64,000 nucleotides of DNA from Ursus arctos (taxonomy: Eukaryota; Chordata; Mammalia; Carnivora; Ursidae). Shown piece after piece: positions 10,442-21,519 of this stretch (the stretch's first letter is position 1; every line of letters begins with the position of its first letter). The notes beneath the pieces were generated by a model. The model saw only the letters and a program-made list of their open reading frames with translations, had not been told where the DNA came from and did not search any database. The stretch covers positions 34,131,718 to 34,195,717 of the forward strand of contig NW_026622974.1 in NCBI RefSeq assembly GCF_023065955.2, in the 5' to 3' direction. The position numbers and the translations under genes are program-made.

Positions 10442-11225
10442 GCTTGGCCATCCCAGAAAGTGCAATCAGACCCAAATATGCACTTGCTACCCATGTCATC
10501 ATGCCTTTCCCATCCACTGAGAAATGCCTCTGAGAGAAAGATATTAAGCAGCACTGGCCAGAGAAGACTGAACTAGGGGACACACAAATGTTTGGATCTA
10601 AAATCTCAGTATAGACTATGAAGTGTCTGTGTTACTAGAGTGAGAGTTATCTCTGATCCCTATAAATGCTATACTATAAATGAACTTCAGTTCTTTGAAA
10701 ATGATGGTGATAGACAAAGGCAACCTAATTCTCTGGAGCCAATTCAAAGCTGATTTAAGTTTACTTTGAAATATAAACAATGGTCTATATTAGCCTTGTA
10801 GATAAAGCTTACACAAGATTTTACTCAAAAGTATGCTTTGCTTTTTAAACTTGCTTTCAGGAAGTGGTATAGATGTAACTCTATTTAAACAAAGCCTATT
10901 ATATGAAAAATTTGAATTTTTGTAAAATAATTGCAGGTATAATTCCTTACTCTACGAAAAGATTCAGGATAGAATCTGAATATCATTATTTGCCTGTACT
11001 TTAAAGCATTTTGATTTGCCAACAAAATTTTCAGAATACAACTCTAACTGTATAGGTGTCTGTGAAGGCTGTGGATCATGACTAAAAGACATAATTTCCC
11101 TTCTTCCTTTCTGCAGCTTTCCAAAAGAATCATGTCAGGATCCAAGTAAGCACAATCATAGGAATTTAAATTATGATTTCCAACCCCCAGAGAAAAAGAT
11201 TATTCCTGGAATGACTATTATATTA
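10442..11225. other. Unique AT-rich sequence
   Basis: No gene or repeat recognised between the L1 3' end and the long L1 that begins near 11230. Confidence 0.55.
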
Positions 11226-11229
11226 CTGA

Positions 11230-12666
11230 AAATGTCTGGTTTTCAACAACAACAACAAAAATGTGAGGCATGCAAAGAAGTATGGCCCATACTTAGGGGG
11301 AAAAAAAAAAACCCAACAATCTCTAGAAGCTGTTCCTGAGGAAGCCATGATGTCAGATTTACTAGACAAAGACTTTAAATCAGTTAGTTTAGCTATGTTG
11401 AAAGTACTAAAGGAAACCATGTCTGAAGAACTAAAGGAAAGTTTGAGAACAAAATCACCAAATATGTCAATCAATACATAGAAAGTATAAAAAGACACTC
11501 AGAAAGTCTGGAGTTGAAAAGCACAATAACTGAAATGAAAAATTCTGTAGAAATGCTCAATCACAGATTTGAGCTGACAAAATAGAGAAGCAGTGAATTT
11601 GAAAATAGGTCAACTAAGTTTACTCAGTCAATGGAACAGAAAGAAAAGAGAACACATAAAAGTAAAGGAGCCTCATAGAATTGGTGGAACACCATCAACT
11701 GTACCAACATAGGTATAATGGTAATCTCAGAAAGAGAGAAAAGAAACAAGCAGAACATTTGGAGAAACAGTGGCTGAAAACTTCCCAAATTTGATTTAAA
11801 AAAGAAAAACATTAATTCATCCAAGAGACTGAATGAATTATAAATAGGATAAACCAATGAGATCCACACCAAGATAAATCATTATAGAACTATTGAAAGT
11901 CAAAGACAAAGGAAAAATCTTGAAAGAAACAACAAGAAACTCATTACATACATACAAGGGACCCCCAATAAGTTAACAGTTGGTTTCTCATCACAAACTA
12001 GGGTGCCAGAAGATAGAAGAATAACATATTTAGAGTGCCAAAAGAAAAAGATTGACCACCAAAAAAAAAAAAAGTTCCTTCAAAAATGAAGGAGAAATTA
12101 AGACATTCCCACATACACAAAACCATAGACTACTGCTAGCAGATCTGCCCTACAAGAAATATCACTTTGAATAAGTGTATATGCTAAGAAAAATTAGAGG
12201 ATCTAGATAAAATAAACATTCTCAGAAAGATACAAACTATTGAAATTGAACAAGGAGAAAGAATATATGAATAGACCTATAGCAAGTAAAGAGATTGAAT
12301 TAGCTATCAAAAAATTTCCCATGAAGAAAATCATCAGACTAGATAGCTTCGCTGGTGAATTCTACCAAATGTTTAAAGAACATCAATCCTCCACAAACTC
12401 CTCCTCCAAAATTAGAAAACACTTCAGAATTCATCTTATGAAGTCAAGATAACACTCTTCCAAAACTAGCCAAAATTAGATGTTACAAAAAAGGAAAAGT
12501 ATAAATAAATATCTTTTATGAACAAGAGACACAAAGTCCTCAAAAAACAAAACCTATCACACTGAATTCAGTAACATATAACAAGCATTACAGACCATGA
12601 TGACATAGAATTTATTTCAGGAGTGCAAGTTTGGTTTAGCATACAAAGATTACTCAATGTAATATA
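11230..12666 (+). mobile_element. Ancient L1 (L1M) left part: ORF1 and start of the reverse-transcriptase region
   Basis: Seen: GGTTTTCAACAACAACAACA and GGCATGCAAAGAAGTATGGCC at the left; GGCTGAAAACTTCCCAAATTTG, GATCCACACCAAGAT, CTTCAAAAATGAAGGAGAAATTAAG and AGATCTGCCCTACAAGAAAT (ORF1 side). From about 12205 the frame reads like ORF2: ASKEIELAIKKFP, then a GEFYQ-F motif and VWFSIQR near 12630. The endonuclease part of ORF2 is missing between about 12170 and 12205. Many stops and frameshifts show it is dead. It continues at 13367 after an insertion. Confidence 0.92.
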
Positions 12667-12876
12667 TAGGAGTCTGGCTCCAGGCTGAAACTCTGATCTT
12701 TCAGGCCTGATGCAACCAAAAGCAATTACAAAGCTTTCCCTGACAGGCCTCTTAGGAAAAGCTATCCAACTAACACACACACCAAACTAGTGCATAGCCA
12801 TTGTATCACAGTCTCTGGTGGGAGTTGCACTAAAGGACTCAGGCACCTCAGCCATCCTTGTTCTTCTGAATATGTG

Positions 12877-12912
<36 letters not shown>

Positions 12913-13366
12913 TCAGGAGCTTTCATTCAGAGGCCTTCTTATTGGAGGCACTTCAGCGAAGGCCTCTCAGGTCTCTCAGGTGCCTCTGCCAAGCCCACTT
13001 TGGTTGGGGTGGGGAGGGAGTTGAAGATAATTTTCTCAATTCTGACTCACTAGTATTTTTACACTCATAGCCATTCTCCCTCTCCCTCCCCTGCATCCCT
13101 GGGTCCATAAAATATCAGGACCCTTTTGTTTGGGTCTTCCTCAGCAGTGAGATGATCTCCCTGTCTGCATTAATATATCTGACCTCCTGGCACCATTTCA
13201 TGGGGAAACATAAAACACTGGGGGAGCTAGTACTTTCTCTTGTTTAGTTTCTTGCTTACACTGAATGAAAGCTTGACTATTACCTTAATTTTGGTTTGTT
13301 GTTTTAATTGACCACCTAGAACGTAGACCACTGGTAGCTCAGCTCTCTCCAGCTCAGCTGTTGACA
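12667..13366. mobile_element. Insertion into the L1, possibly a solo LTR
   Basis: Seen: L1 sequence stops after CAATGTAATATA and resumes with AATATACCATATTAATATG, exactly where the L1 consensus is continuous. The 700 bp between is not L1. AATATA occurs on both sides (12661-12666 and 13366-13371) and is a plausible 5-6-bp target duplication. The right end TGTTGACA fits an LTR (CA end), but the left end (TAGGAGTCTGG) lacks the usual TG. It holds a 32-base T run, pyrimidine-rich stretches and no open frame. A solo LTR of an endogenous retrovirus is the best guess; the family is not recognised. Confidence 0.45.
12878..12909 (+). repeat. T32 homopolymer
   Basis: Thirty-two consecutive T, the longest homopolymer in the window, inside the candidate LTR insertion. 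Its exact length is open to sequencing error. The 68- and 87-codon frames across it are artefacts of poly-phenylalanine. Confidence 0.9.
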
Positions 13367-14387
13367 ATATACCATATTAATATGATAAAGAACAAAGCTA
13401 CTTATCTCAATAGATGCAAAAAAAAAAGCACTTGACAAAATAAACAGCATTTTATTACAAAAACACAATAAAAATAGAAGGCAATTTCTCAAGCTGAAAA
13501 GGGACATCTGTGAAAACTCACTGAAAAAAATTTAAAAAGATAAATAAGCAGAAATACATCCCATGTTCATGGATTGGAAGACTTAATGTGACTAAAGTGG
13601 AAATACTCTCCAAATTGTTACATAAGTTCAATTCCCATTAAAATCCCAGCTTCCTTTTTTGGAGGACTTGACAAGCTGATTGTAAAATTCATATGGAAAT
13701 TCAAAGGTCTGAGGAAAGCCAAAACCACCATTGGGGGGGGGGGAAGGAATAAAGTTGGAGAATTCACTCTTTCTAATTTCAAAACTTACTATAAAACTAC
13801 ACAGTAACCAACACAGTATGGTACTGACCTAGGATGGACATGTAGATCAATGGAATAGAATTGAGAGTCTAAAAAGAAACTTCTTTATAGTTAACTGGTT
13901 TTTCACAAGGGTGCAAAGACAATTGAATAGAGGAAAGAATAATCTTTTCAACAGATTGTGCTGAGACAATTGAATATCCACATGCAAAATAATGAAGTTA
14001 GATCCCTACCTCACACTAAATAAAAATTAATTTAAAACTTTATGTGTAAAATCTGAAACTATGAAACTCTCACAAGAAATCATAAGCATAAATCTTTGTG
14101 ATCTTAAATTAGGCAATGGTTTCTTAGATATAATTCCAAAAACACAAGCTACAACAATAGAAAAATGGATAAATTGATTTTATCAAAATTAAAAATCTCT
14201 GAACTTAAAAGGACACCTTTGAGAAAGTGAAAAGACAATCCACAGAACGAGAGAAAGCATTTGCAAATCTCATATCTGATAAAGGACTTGTATTTAATAT
14301 ATATAAAGAACTATTACAACTCAAGAGCAAAAAGACAAACCAATTTAAAAAGTGAGCAAAGGATCTGAATAGAAATTTCTCAAAATA

Positions 14388-14579
14388 GGGGTACCTGGGT
14401 GGTTCAGTCAGTTAAGCTTCTGCCTTCGGGCTTGGGTCATGATCCCAGGGTCTTGGGATTGCGTCCCACATCGCGTTCCCTGCTCAGCGGGGAGCCTGCT
14501 TCTCCCTTGCCCTCTGCCACTACCCCTGCTTGTGTTCTCTTCCTCTCTCTCTGCCAAATAAATAAAATCTTTAAAAAAA
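14388..14579 (+). mobile_element. can-SINE inside the L1, with exact 17-bp target-site duplication
   Basis: Seen: GGGGTACCTGGGTGGTTCAG at the start, GTTAAGCTTCTGCCTTCGGG, GGAGCCTGCTTCTCCCTTGC and an AAATAAATAAAATC tail. AGAAATTTCTCAAAATA is at 14371-14387 and 14580-14596. It inserted into the L1 after the L1 had died. Confidence 0.98.
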
Positions 14580-14939
14580 AGAAATTTCTCAAAATAATAC
14601 ATACAAATGACCAATAAGTTCATGAAAGATGCTTAGTATCATTAGCCATTTAGGGAAATCCAAATCAAAACCAGAATGTACACACATCCAAAAGGATGGG
14701 TAGAATTAAAAAGACAGGCAAATACAAGCACTGGCAAAGATGTAGAGAAATTAGAACCCTCAAATATTGCTGACACAAATGTAAAATGATGTAGCCATTG
14801 CAGTTTAGCAGTTACTCTAAAAATTAAACACAGAGTTACTATATGATCTAGCAATTCCATTCCTCAGTGTATGCCCAAGAGAATGGGAAGCATATATTCA
14901 CATACAAACTTATATACAAATGTCATAACAGCATAATTT

Positions 14940-15120
14940 TTTTAAGGTTTTATTTATTTGAGAGAGAGAGAGAGCATGAGCAGGGGGAAGGGGCTGAGGG
15001 AGAAGGAAAAGCAGACTCCCTGCTGAGGAGGGAGCCTGACTCTGGGCTCGATCCTAGGACCCTGGGATCATGACCTGAGCTGAAGGCAGTCACTTAACCA
15101 ACTGAGCCACCCAGGTGCCC
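14940..15120 (-). mobile_element. can-SINE inside the L1, reversed
   Basis: Seen: TTTAAGGTTTTATTTATTTG, a short GA run, GAAAAGCAGACTCCCTGCTG, ATCATGACCTGAGCTGAAGG and TGAGCCACCCAGGTGCCC. The flanks CATAACAGCATAATTT (14924-14939) and CATAACAGCATTATTT (15121-15136) differ at one base and are the target duplication. Confidence 0.97.
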
Positions 15121-15694
15121 CATAACAGCATTATTTGTAATAGCCAATAAGTAGAAACAACCCAAATACCCATGAATTGATGAGTGGAAAAAAAAATTGA
15201 TATAGTCATACAATGGAATATTATTCAGCCATATAAAAGGAAGTACTGATGCATGATACAATATAGATGAAGCTTGAAAACATTATGCTAAATCAAAGAA
15301 AAGAGACAAAAAAGACAGGCTATTGTATGATTCCACTTATATGAAATTTCCAGAATACTCAACTCCATAAAGAGAAAATAGCTTAGTGGTTGCCAGGGGC
15401 TAGAAGCAGGAAGGAATATGGAATGAGTGGTAATGGGTACTCCATCTTCTGGAGTTAGATAGGTGATGATTGCACAATCTTGTGAATATACAAAATACAC
15501 TGAATTTTACACTTTAAAAGTATGAATTTTATGGTATGGTATGTAAATTTTTTAAAAACCTATGGGAAAATCTAAAAAGAAAATTAAAACTATCAAATAA
15601 CTTTATGACCTGGAAACAAACTCCACAAACTCCCTCACTCCACTAACATTCTTAGATATTCCATTCTGTCTCTTTCTTATATACATATTTTAAT

Positions 15695-15697
<3 letters not shown>

Positions 15698-15735
<38 letters not shown>
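15698..15735 (+). repeat. (GT)19 microsatellite
   Basis: Nineteen uninterrupted GT units. A run this long and perfect is expected to vary in length between individuals. It lies about 135 bp past the 3' end of the long L1. Confidence 0.97.
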
Positions 15736-15737
<2 letters not shown>

Positions 15738-15739
15738 AT

Positions 15740-17327
15740 GTATTTATATACATAAATTTTCCCCCATGGTATTGTGAGGTTATTTTTTTAAGGACAAAAT
15801 ATTAAGGTGTATTCTAAAGAATCCTTTTTCTGAAAGAGTTGGCTAATCTGTGCCAGTATTTCAGTTTAAGCTCATTTGCTGCTTGGGTGTAAAATGCTTT
15901 CTAGGGGAAGGTCTTCACCTTGAAAATGATTTTGAAGAGTGATGAAATTGAGTGTTGAGATTTACTAATACCAAGATGGAACAGGAACATTGTTCAACAT
16001 GGATTTTTACAAAACTTTTTCTTTCTCCCTCAACATTCCTTCCTTTTATAAATATCCCTGCTTTTGAGCACAGGTCTATAGTCAAAGGCTATATGCGAGC
16101 TAATGATTAACTAACTGCCCTGATTATTTGCCAAGCTAATGTTGTACAGGAATACTGCATGTTGAATGATAAAATCCTTGGTTACCACACATTAACTCTG
16201 GTACAATATGTATTCTAAATGTTCCCCATTTGAGCAGGAAAGTTCAGTACATTTTAAGTCTTTTTTTTTTTTTCCTGTTTGTGTTTCACTCAGATACAAA
16301 AACAGCACACCAGGCTTTTCTAAGTGTACAAACAGCTCCAGTGTCCTAATTTAGTAATAAAAATTAGGAATAGATTAAGACACCAAATTAAAATACAAAA
16401 GTATTGAGATCCTTCCTGAGTACTTACATGATATAAAAGATTTTTGAAGCAAAGCAATGGTTCTTGTAAAATGGATCCTATCTATGATATTGTAGAAATA
16501 TTTCAGAAGATGGTTCAGGTTAAATATATGATCTAGATGATAGCCATTAAAAAGCGTTTGTATAATGCTTTGTTTTCTAGGCCTTTGACAGTATTAAATT
16601 GGTTATCAGTTACAGTATAATAATGACCCAGTTTTTAGAAAAGGCAATTGAAATGCTGGTGGTTAAATTTGCTCAAACCCGCCCAGTGACTCAATGGCAG
16701 CTTAAAAGTCTTGGTTCTTTAATTCTCAGGCCTGGTTCTAATGCAGCTGGGTCACAAGGCCTTTATAATAAAACTCATAAAAACACATTTTATGTGAGGC
16801 AACTGGTTAGAAAAAAATATAACCTTTCAAATTATATCACCATTTTCCACATAAAAGCCTCAGCCAGCCTCTTAATTCATACAACCTTTGGAAGCCATAA
16901 ATTCACTCCCCAGGGAGAACTGATGTAGATTTGATTGGGTGACTGTTCCTTCAGACTCAGAGTGGGTAGGAGCCAGCCACCCACAGCACATCCCGGGAAA
17001 TATTGAAATCCTCTTAACACAGGGAGAAATTTGCTGCCTGAGGAAGACTCGTTTAGCCCTGCAGTGGACTTCCTAAAGACAGAGTCATTTATTCTGGCTA
17101 AAGGTTTAATCTTTATCTCTTGATTGCAAACCAAAGAAAACCTTTAGACTTGCCAGATGCCTAGAGAGGAATGTTTCATAAATGTTAACAGATATGGGAC
17201 ACTGTAAATAGAAATGCTAAGAGTATTTATGCATAAAAATTGAAGTAATCATAAAAGGAAATGCTCCCTTTTGGAAAATTGGTATATTTAATGCAATTTC
17301 TATTTTTAGGCAATATTATCTTCATTT
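15740..17327. other. Unique sequence, candidate conserved non-coding DNA
   Basis: About 1.6 kb without a recognised transposon. It includes a stretch around 16080-16200 with closely spaced homeodomain-like cores (TAATGATTAACTAACT) and one at 16600-17150 with balanced composition (GCTGGGTCACAAGGCC, CCATAAATTCACTCCCCAGG, GATTGATTGG-like TTTGATTGGGTGAC). The 109-codon frame at 16599-16928 and the 85-codon reversed frame at 16877-17134 overlap here, have no known domain and are probably chance. No gene is claimed. Confidence 0.5.
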
Positions 17328-17946
17328 TATGTGTTTTTATTTTTTTGTTATTTTTTTCATCATGATAGGTATACTTTTTAATCCCCATCATCTATTTCAT
17401 CAATCTCCCCACCCACCTTCTCTCTGATAACCATCAGTTTGCTCTCTATAGTTGAGTCTGTTTCTTGGTTTGTCTCTTTTTTTTATTTCCTTTGCTGCTT
17501 TGTTTTGTTTCTTAAATTCCACATATGAGTGAGCTTATATGAGATTTGTCTTTCTCTGACTGACTTATTTTGCTTAGCATTATATATTCTAGTTCTATCT
17601 GTGTTGTTGTAAATGGTACAATTTCATTCCTTTTTATGGCTGGATAATATTCCGTTGTATATGTATACTACCTCTTCTTTATCCATTCATCTATTAATAG
17701 ACACTTGGGCTACTTCTATAGTTTGGCTATTATAAATAATGTTGCAGTAAACATAGGTGTGCATGTATCCCTTTGAATTAGTTTGGATTTTGGGGGTAAA
17801 TACCCAGTAGTACAATTACTGGATCATGGGATAGTTCTATTTTTAATTTTTTGAGGAACCTCCATACTGTTTTCCACATTGAATGCACCAGTTCACATTC
17901 CTACCAACAGTGCAAAAGGGTTCTTTTTCACCACATCCTTGCCACA
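17328..17946 (-). mobile_element. L1 3' end, reversed, 5'-truncated
   Basis: Seen: TCATCATGATAGGTATACTT at the left (3' UTR side), CCACATATGAGTGAGCTTAT, TTTCTCTGACTGACTTATTT, TTATGGCTGGATAATATTCC, GTAAATACCCAGTAGTACAAT, CCTCCATACTGTTTTCCACA and CATTCCTACCAACAGTGC. This is the reverse of the last part of L1 ORF2 and its 3' end. No clear target duplication was seen. Confidence 0.95.
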
Positions 17947-18295
17947 CCAAAACTAAAGCTGGAATTTCTATCTTTTAATAGTGTGGTTTTACTTTAGAAC
18001 TTCATGAATGGCCAGTTAAACAAAGCAAAAAGCAGAGGGCTTGGAAATTTTCCTATTTTAATATCTTAAAGAGTTATCCTGTTTTCAATATAAAGTCTTC
18101 TTTATGCTACAGCTACCTTATAGGAAATACTAAAAAGTTAAATGAATGGAAAAAAATACAACTAAAATTTTTTGAATTTATGTTTAGTACTTTTTTCAAC
18201 ATAAAGATTAATGTATCCAGGTAGGATCTTATTTTTTTATTTATCCTTAAATCTACTTTTGTGCATAGAACCTTAAAATACAGCATTCCCCCCAT

Positions 18296-18450
18296 GTAAT
18301 TACAAATTCTATGAGACCATCATTTTAAACTGCTGTGTAATATTCCAACATATAAATGTACCATAATTTATTTATATATTCCATTATTGATGAACATTTA
18401 GACAATTTTCAACTTTTTGTATTATAAATTACAATTCAGTAAACATCTTA
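18296..18450 (-). mobile_element. Older L1M fragment, reversed
   Basis: Seen: CTGCTGTGTAATATTCCAAC, ATGTACCATAATTTATTTAT, CATTATTGATGAACATTTAG and CAATTCAGTAAACATCTTAGTG. These follow the reversed L1MC/L1MD text (CTGCATAGTATTCCAT, ATGTACCATAATTTATTTAACC, CCTATTGATGGACATTTAGG, CAATGAACATCCTTG). More diverged than the L1 at 17328, so it is a separate older copy. The 350 bp between the two are unrecognised. Confidence 0.6.
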
Positions 18451-18454
18451 GTGA

Positions 18455-20430
18455 ATAAAAGGTTTTCATGCATTTCAGCTTCTGTTTGGAATCGATAAAC
18501 AGATAATATGTTAAATCACCATCATCATTGAAGATGAAAATTACCAACAGCCTTTCTTTTCTCTTCAGGTAATTTACAGTCTTCTTTTTGCATTTATAAT
18601 CATTGAATTTGGACTGCAAGCCAAGGAATTGGGTTCAGTACTGCATTTTTACTTGCATACCACTGATATTCCATAGATGTCTTGCGTGATAATTCCTCTG
18701 CTTTGAATAACACCACAAAGCCATTTAAGCTATAAAATGAACTTTGAACAAGAGATAACTAGAAAAATTATCTAAGAAAGAGGCAGAATAAGTGATAGTC
18801 TTTGCTCTGGTGATTTTCAGGCAGCTTTTAAAATCATTTTATCTTATTGCCATAAAGCTTAAACACTAGTAGGGCCTGAAGGGACAATTTTTCAAATACA
18901 AGTTTCCTTGTATAGCTTCCCCCTAGAAATGCCTAGAGTTCTCTAAACTACATTTGAAAACTCACTGTTTTGGGACATGTAACATAGCACATGGACTTTC
19001 ATAACTGTGTGAACAAACAGTTCTTTTCTGTTTCAGGGCAATTTTTAAATGCAAAGTAAGGCTTGCCATCCTCAGAGGCAATATTGGCATCCTGAGACAA
19101 TTTTGGCCATCTGATTCCTGAGTGTTTGGCCAACAGCTGTGGCCAAAATGGATAATTGTGCCTGGTTAAATTTAGTTCTCTCTGACATCACACGTCATAG
19201 AGAAAAGCAGCACCACACGTTTTTCTTCAAAGAGGGTGGAGAATTCATATAGATGATTCAGAATCAAGGAATGAAAATGACAACAGACATTCAGATGCAG
19301 CACTGAAAACAAAAATCTCTCCAAGTTGGTTGGCTAAAGAGATGCTAGAAAATTCCCGAGTAGAACTGAGAAATGTGACTCCTGTGGTTAGTGGCAAGGA
19401 GTCATTTGCAGCACCATCAGAAAGTAAAGGGGAGGCAACAGAGCAAGGCCCTGTTATGTCTGGCCTCACCAACTATCATGTAGTCTTTTTATGGAAACTA
19501 GATAAACAACGTGCGTCACTGTGGCTATTTCACTCTATCAGTAAAGTAGAAGGAAGAGCTCCATGAACTGTAGATATCTGCAGTATATAGGTCTCTCCAA
19601 GCAATTGTTATACAAAAGAAAGAAATTGAAATGTATTCTGCTGAAGACTGGAATTTTAAACAGAAAAATATTTCTAAATATACAGATGCCTACCAACTGT
19701 TCCCAGAAGCATCCGTGTGGGTATAACACCCTGCCTATCAGCCCCCATGTTTGGGGTTTCCAGGCCAACTTTCTATCTCCAACGCAGAAACATTTCTAGG
19801 AACTCTAGTTCTCCAAGATTTAAACTGTCTTTACCTGTATCCCCCACTGCAGTCTTGTGCTGCAGGCAAGGAAAGGAGAGAGGAATGAGGGCAGAGGATT
19901 TCTGCCCTCTCTTCATCCCACCTTCCTCTAATCTCTGCTTATCAACAGTTGTTGATTGAGAAGTTGATGTATTGTAGTCTTGCCTCTTTCTTGTGCTTGC
20001 TGAGTTTTGATGGATCCTTACCCTTCCTTCCCATCCCTTTTCTTTGAGATTTCAAGTTATTTAACAGGGTGCATCCCTGAGGGGGTTGGGGTGTGCAGGA
20101 ATGAACATAATGTGGTGTGCATACTGATCTATGGGTTAGTCCTATCTCACAAATATACTTAAGTTAGAAGGCATTATCTGCCTCAGAAAAAGTTTGGTGG
20201 AAGTCCAGCCTTTCCTCACTCTCATCCCTGTTCCACTCTGCTCCCTTCTTATGCTGTGTTTTTTGTGTTCCCAGGCAAGACCCCTGTGACTTCTACCCAC
20301 TTCTTCATTTGTCCCAGACTCTGGCAAGGTTAACTGTTGGCCAGAGAGTATTGTCCAGAGGCACACTAATCACTGAGCTCACTGTGCCTGATTAAGAAAG
20401 AGGGAGACAACTCAAGGGCAGGGTCCACAA
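18455..20430. other. Unique sequence with a 130-codon open stretch of unknown meaning
   Basis: About 2 kb without recognised repeats. On the plus strand a stop-free stretch runs from about 19171 to 19566; its later part begins at a TTG at 19330 and reads AKEMLENSRVELRNV. The minus strand is also open across 19245-19472. No domain, family likeness, canonical splice acceptor or polyadenylation context was identified, and a few such stretches are expected by chance in 64 kb. The frames at 19563-19959 and 20142-20366 are equally featureless. Confidence 0.5.
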
Positions 20431-20436
20431 TGTGAT

Positions 20437-20645
20437 GATGGAAAGGGAAATGGGTTTGGAGTCAATCAGAACTGGGTCAGAATCCTGGTGGCACTATTTA
20501 CACAGACAAGTAACTCTTTTAAACTTGAATGTCAGTTTTCTCATCTTTAAAATGCAACTGGTAACACCCACCACAAGGAACTTCTGGATATACTAAATAA
20601 ACTAATGCACGTGAAATGACTGGTGCGTTATAGATGATCAGTCCC
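20437..20645 (+). mobile_element. MIR, nearly full length
   Basis: Seen: GGTTTGGAGTCAATCAGAAC, TGGGTCAGAATCCTGGTGGC, TGTCAGTTTTCTCATCTTTA, AAATGCAACTGGTAACACCC and a tail with TGGTGCGTTATAGATGATCAG. Full MIR order on the plus strand. The roughly 400 bp up to 21040 are unrecognised, apart from L2/MIR-like pyrimidine stretches. Confidence 0.78.
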
Positions 20646-21039
20646 AGGGTCAGTTTCCTTCCCTCTCCTGCTCAGTTTCCGTTCCTTCTATCTTCCCAGG
20701 CCCTCTTTCATCCATATGTGACACATCGACGAAACAATTAGTAGCTGTTGACTGAATGAACTAGTGTGAATATGCTGGTAAATAGGCTCTGTTCACTAAG
20801 TGTGTATAGCAAAATCCCCTTTGTGACCAGTCCCAATTCTTGCTGTGTTTGGGGACTTCCCTAGGCTCCAAAATTCTCCAGATGGACAGCAAGAGGGATA
20901 GGGGTGAGATGAATGCTACTGTTGTTTTTTATGTGGGTCAGTATATATAACTACGCATCAAGTAGATTTTTGTATAGGGTAGATTTATACTAATTTTCTG
21001 TTTCTAGGAAAGAGTTTCTCACATTATACTCCTCTGTGC

Positions 21040-21515
21040 TTACTAGAAAGGCCTTAAATAGTGTGGTCTCTGCCAACCTCTCCATCCCATTTCCTGCCAT
21101 CTTGCCTCCCTTCCAAATCTCCAACACCTTCTAAATTATACTTTCAGTAATTCAAAGCGCTGCTACTTTCTCAGTGTTCTGAGTAAGTCATTCCTTCATT
21201 AGATCCATCCTTCCCTCAATCTCTCCACCCACTATCGATGAACTAATCTTTTACTCAATGGTTACTTCTGGGAAGGCTTTCCTAAAATCACCTCTCCCCT
21301 TTTCATGGCTCTCTGGACTTTTCCTTTTTTGTCCACCATGTTTATAATTTTATTGTCTGCTAGTTTGGTTGCTGTCTTCCTCTCTCAATTCTCATCCTCA
21401 TGAGAACAGGGTGGACATCTCTTCTGCTTTCTTCTGTGTTCCTATAGTTCTCCACATTTCCTGGCACATAGTAGGTGTTTTAAAATGTGTGTTGAAGGAA
21501 TGAGTAAGGAGTTAA
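21040..21515 (+). mobile_element. LINE2 3' end
   Basis: Seen: TACTTCTGGGAAGGCTTTCC, ATTTTATTGTCTGC, CTCATGAGAACAGGGTGGAC, GGCACATAGTAGGTGTTTTA and GTGTTGAAGGAATGAG. This is the L2 3'-UTR order, with a clear 3' terminus near 21510. Confidence 0.85.
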
Positions 21516-21519
21516 AGTT

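Larger units (their letters stand above)
13367..15562 (+). mobile_element. Ancient L1 (L1M) right part: rest of ORF2 and 3' UTR
   Basis: Seen: ATACCATATTAATATGATAA, CTCAATAGATGCAAAAAA, CAATTCCCATTAAAATCCCAG, TTGGAGGACTTGACAAGCTG, GGAATAGAATTGAGAGTC, CTTAAAAGGACACCTTTGAG and CAACCCAAATACCCATGAATTG. The 3' UTR follows with GGTTGCCAGGGGCTAGAAGC and GATGATTGCACAATCTTGTGAATAT. Two can-SINEs interrupt it. With the left part this is one copy of about 3.3 kb after removing insertions. Its 3' UTR is of L1MA/L1MB type. All frames are broken. Confidence 0.93.

Noticed and set aside
12790..13053. Open frame with a poly-phenylalanine run
   Set aside because: Caused by the T32 homopolymer; there is no meaningful protein on either side.
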